5,264 bases of DNA. Source: Candidatus Sericytochromatia bacterium (GTDB lineage: Bacteria > Cyanobacteriota > Sericytochromatia > UBA7694 > JACMQJ01). The position numbers were made by a program, and so were the translations under genes. The DNA lies in the NCBI GenBank assembly GCA_014377055.1, contig JACMQJ010000026.1:1-5264 (forward strand), written 5' to 3'. This document shows positions 3,766 through 5,264 of the stretch, piece after piece; the stretch's first letter is position 1, and the number at the start of each line of letters is the position of its first letter. The notes under the pieces are model-generated. The model was not told where the DNA came from and ran no database searches. It saw only the letters and a list, made by a program, of their open reading frames with translations.

Positions 3766-5264
3766 ACAGGTAATCCTTCAATTCTCATTATTTTTAGTGC
3801 ATTAGTTGTTGGACAAGGTCCTTCATGCAACTTATAACTAAAGATCATTTTATCATCTAATATCTCATCCCTAAAATGATAATTCTTTATTTCTGATATT
3901 GTATCAGCAAGCTTTACCAATTCTAGATCATGAGTTGAGATTAATCCTATACCATTTTGTTTGGTGAGTGCTTGAATCAATGACTGACTACCGATCAATC
4001 TTTCTCTATTATTTGTGCCTCTGAATATCTCATCAATTAAGAAAAATAATGGTAAATTATCTTCTTTTTCAAGAGCATTTAATAATTCCTTTAATCTTTT
4101 TACCTCAGCGTAAAAATACGATAAGCCATCAGTTACAGAATCACTAACTTTGATACAAGTAAATATTCTAAATAATCTTGTTTCAAAAATATCTGCATTA
4201 ACCACTCCACCGGCATAAGCCAATGATAAATTAATACCTAATGTTCTCATAAATGTACTTTTACCAGCCATATTTGATCCAGTAATAATAATACTGTCAC
4301 CTATATTTTTCATAGAAAAGTCATTAGCTACTTTTTTATTCTCTTCAATTAATGGATGAGAAATATTTTTAAAATTAAACTGTGAATGATCTTGGGTTTC
4401 AATTTTTTCAACTAAATCAGGAAAAATATAATCTGGATTAAGATCTGCAAAGTTTGCTAATGAAATCATTGCTTCGAGATCAAAAACTTTATCCAACCAA
4501 ATTGGAATAATATCAGCAATTTCTGACTTATATTTTTTTAGTCTGTAGCCATGAAAGAAATCCCAAGGGAATATAGCATTACTCATTAACCAAATCATAG
4601 GATTAGATTGAATACTAGCAGAGGCTACAAGATTTTTAATTCTTCTCAAATAATTAGATGGTTTAATTTTTTCATCTTTAAATGGTTGACAAAACTCAGC
4701 TAGATTTTTATTTTTACCATAATTAAATTTTTCTAAATAACCCAAAATAGCATTTAATTTTCTTAATTCAAATTGTAAATCAATCGCTTCTTTAAAGAAT
4801 TCTTTGGCAAATTTATCATTCATAAAAAAATAAATCGCATATATAACAAAAGATATTTTCCATAAGTTAGGAGCAATATTAAATAAGCTAATAAAGTAGA
4901 GTAAGTAATTTGAAATAACCATAACAGAGGCAATATTCAAAACTTTTTTTATTTCTTTGGTATCATTATTTTGCTTAACCCAATTAAGGACTCTCTTTCC
5001 TTGCCATTTTTGAAATGATTTTGAGCTAAGTAAAAAAGTTTTTAAAAGTAGTTTATCTCTAAAATGAGTTAGTTCTTTTAATTCTTTGACTATACTTTGT
5101 CTTTTTTCAATCTCTTTTAAGTTAGGATTTTGATTAAGAAGCCAATTAAGTAGAGTTTGACTACCATCTTCCGAAACAGAAATATCTAATAATCTATACA
5201 ATGAGTTATTACCAATAATATCAAGATCTGTGGCAAAAGGATGTTTGTCAGGGTAACTTTTGAT
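3762..5264 (-). CDS. MutS-like ATPase with predicted membrane segments, N-terminus beyond window
   Basis: The frame is open to the right edge, showing 500 C-terminal residues (numbered here from base 5264). A TTG at 5199-5201 could be taken as a start, but the 21 codons before it read HPFATDLDIIGNNSLYRLL (8-26), which resembles the conserved family segment before the MutS core, so translation begins outside. Residues 108-128 and 134-147 are two hydrophobic, probably membrane-spanning stretches. The C-terminal MutS ATPase domain is complete: Walker A GSNMAGKST (329-337), signature DSVTDGLSYFYAE (375-387), Walker B LFFLIDE (406-412) and the switch STHD (443-446, H445). It lacks room for the mismatch-recognition domain of true MutS and belongs to the roughly 600-residue MutS-like branch, whose function is poorly known. 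A role in mismatch repair should not be assumed. It overlaps clpS by 4 bp. Confidence 0.92.
   Translation of the reverse strand: MKSYPDKHPFATDLDIIGNNSLYRLLDISVSEDGSQTLLNWLLNQNPNLKEIEKRQSIVKELKELTHFRDKLLLKTFLLSSKSFQKWQGKRVLNWVKQNNDTKEIKKVLNIASVMVISNYLLYFISLFNIAPNLWKISFVIYAIYFFMNDKFAKEFFKEAIDLQFELRKLNAILGYLEKFNYGKNKNLAEFCQPFKDEKIKPSNYLRRIKNLVASASIQSNPMIWLMSNAIFPWDFFHGYRLKKYKSEIADIIPIWLDKVFDLEAMISLANFADLNPDYIFPDLVEKIETQDHSQFNFKNISHPLIEENKKVANDFSMKNIGDSIIITGSNMAGKSTFMRTLGINLSLAYAGGVVNADIFETRLFRIFTCIKVSDSVTDGLSYFYAEVKRLKELLNALEKEDNLPLFFLIDEIFRGTNNRERLIGSQSLIQALTKQNGIGLISTHDLELVKLADTISEIKNYHFRDEILDDKMIFSYKLHEGPCPTTNALKIMRIEGLPV

Noticed and set aside
5199..5201. TTG as start of the MutS-like gene
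   Set aside because: The in-frame codons upstream to the window edge encode a conserved family segment, so this leucine is internal.
1..5264. CRISPR array, tRNA/rRNA, insertion sequence, phage or defence/toxin system
   Set aside because: I saw no regularly spaced repeats, cloverleaf or rRNA-like GC-rich blocks, transposase motifs or terminal inverted repeats. All recognisable genes belong to housekeeping or signalling families.

Overview
This is an AT-rich window (sampled lines count at about 25-30% G+C, with intergenic DNA lower still) from a motile, Gram-negative-type bacterium. A YceI protein with a cleavable Sec signal, a ClpS adaptor and a CheX-like chemotaxis phosphatase point that way. 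I cannot name the genus. Low-G+C members of the Bdellovibrionota/Oligoflexia, Spirochaetota or Campylobacterota would all be compatible, and the choice between them is inference only.

Layout. Left block (1-1101, minus strand): a MarR-family regulator followed 55 bp later by a periplasmic YceI protein whose last residues run off the left edge. The marR promoter is the best-supported control region here: a perfect TTGACA -35 box, a 17-bp spacer and an imperfect 27-bp palindrome lying across the end of the -10 box and the predicted start site. A 16-bp box differing at one base recurs between marR and yceI. This looks like an autorepressed marR-yceI unit.

Central block (1353-2564, plus strand): a CheX-like protein with the full CheC/CheX/FliY catalytic signature and an unusual C-terminal extension made of two diverged 37-residue repeats, then an unrecognised 68-residue acidic, tyrosine-rich protein. 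Between 2565 and 2821 there is no intact gene. One frame reads as a hydrophobic segment resembling part of an RND-type transporter, and may be a decayed remnant.

Right block (2822-5264, minus strand): three genes that overlap end to end, a membrane-associated MutS-like ATPase (N-terminus beyond the right edge), the N-degron adaptor ClpS and a zeta-class glutathione-transferase-like protein. The overlaps are 4 bp (ATGA) and 1 bp (TAATG), so the three are very probably translationally coupled. clpS is therefore not adjacent to clpA on either visible side.

I see no CRISPR array, RNA gene, insertion sequence, phage gene or toxin-antitoxin pair, and no convincing new multi-gene system. The most unusual items are the CheX fusion with the internal repeat and the coupled mutS-like/clpS/GST operon.
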